Positions 37,852 through 37,862 of a DNA stretch of 37,862 nt are shown here, piece after piece (position 1 is the stretch's first letter; each line of letters begins with the position of its first letter). The notes under the pieces were generated by a model. It saw nothing but the letters and a program-made list of their open reading frames with translations. It was not told the DNA's origin and made no database searches. The translations under genes and the position numbers were made by a program. The stretch lies in assembly GCF_002101775.1 (NCBI RefSeq), contig NZ_LQPI01000035.1, positions 1 to 37,862 on the forward strand, read 5' to 3'. This DNA comes from Mycolicibacter nonchromogenicus (lineage in GTDB: Bacteria; Actinomycetota; Actinomycetes; Mycobacteriales; Mycobacteriaceae).

Positions 37852-37862
37852 CCCCCACCCCC

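Overview
The window is high-GC actinobacterial DNA from a mycobacterium that is not of the tuberculosis complex. The gene order dnaX - cyclopropane-synthase-like methyltransferase - FAD oxidoreductase - N-acetylmuramoyl-alanine amidase - ybaB - recR - gatD/murT - dnaQ-like - leuA - ask - asd - egtABCDE - glpK - RDD - SpoIIM matches, as I remember it, the M. tuberculosis stretch Rv3721c to Rv3694c. The complete ergothioneine operon, mycobacterial-type LeuA, MurT/GatD and several small mycobacterial secreted proteins support this. Names rest on motifs and remembered families, not on searches.

Layout. 1-586: 3' end of dnaX. 587-5891: lipid-modification region with two paralogous cyclopropane-fatty-acid-synthase-type methyltransferases, a flavin monooxygenase between them, and an FAD-binding (type 4) oxidoreductase coupled to the second methyltransferase. 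5977-7808: secreted zinc amidase, then ybaB-recR. 7893-12012: alkane-oxidation operon alkB-rubA1-rubA2-rubB (all genes overlapping) preceded by a PucR-type regulator. This block sits between recR and gatD and looks like an insertion relative to M. tuberculosis. 12038-15056: murT-gatD (lipid II amidation) and a divergent DnaQ-like exonuclease with a BRCT domain. 15064-19557: leuA, with a leader peptide and attenuator, divergent from the ask-asd operon. 19570-24732: exported and surface proteins (a DUF4185-like protein, a beta-solenoid repeat protein, two His-rich single-pass membrane paralogues), a monofunctional catalase and a secreted four-Cys protein. 24797-30102: egtA-egtE, each gene overlapping the next. 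30122-32476: a large Pro/Gly-rich membrane protein with 42-bp repeats. 32771-37851: glpK, an exported HNH-type nuclease, a PadR regulator with a visible operator, RDD and SpoIIM membrane proteins.

How the genes work together. The ergothioneine operon and catalase form an oxidative-stress neighbourhood. AlkB passes electrons NAD(P)H -> RubB -> rubredoxins -> AlkB. The FAD oxidoreductase/methyltransferase pair resembles the two-step route (methylenation, then reduction) to 10-methyl fatty acids such as tuberculostearate. MurT/GatD and the amidase act on peptidoglycan. Many first genes of transcripts show a TANNNT -10 hexamer 6-7 nt before the start codon, the signature of leaderless mRNAs. No tRNA, rRNA, insertion sequence, integrase or CRISPR array was seen. 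No stretch over 300 bases lacks a gene; the longest gaps are 32477-32770 and 16966-17244.
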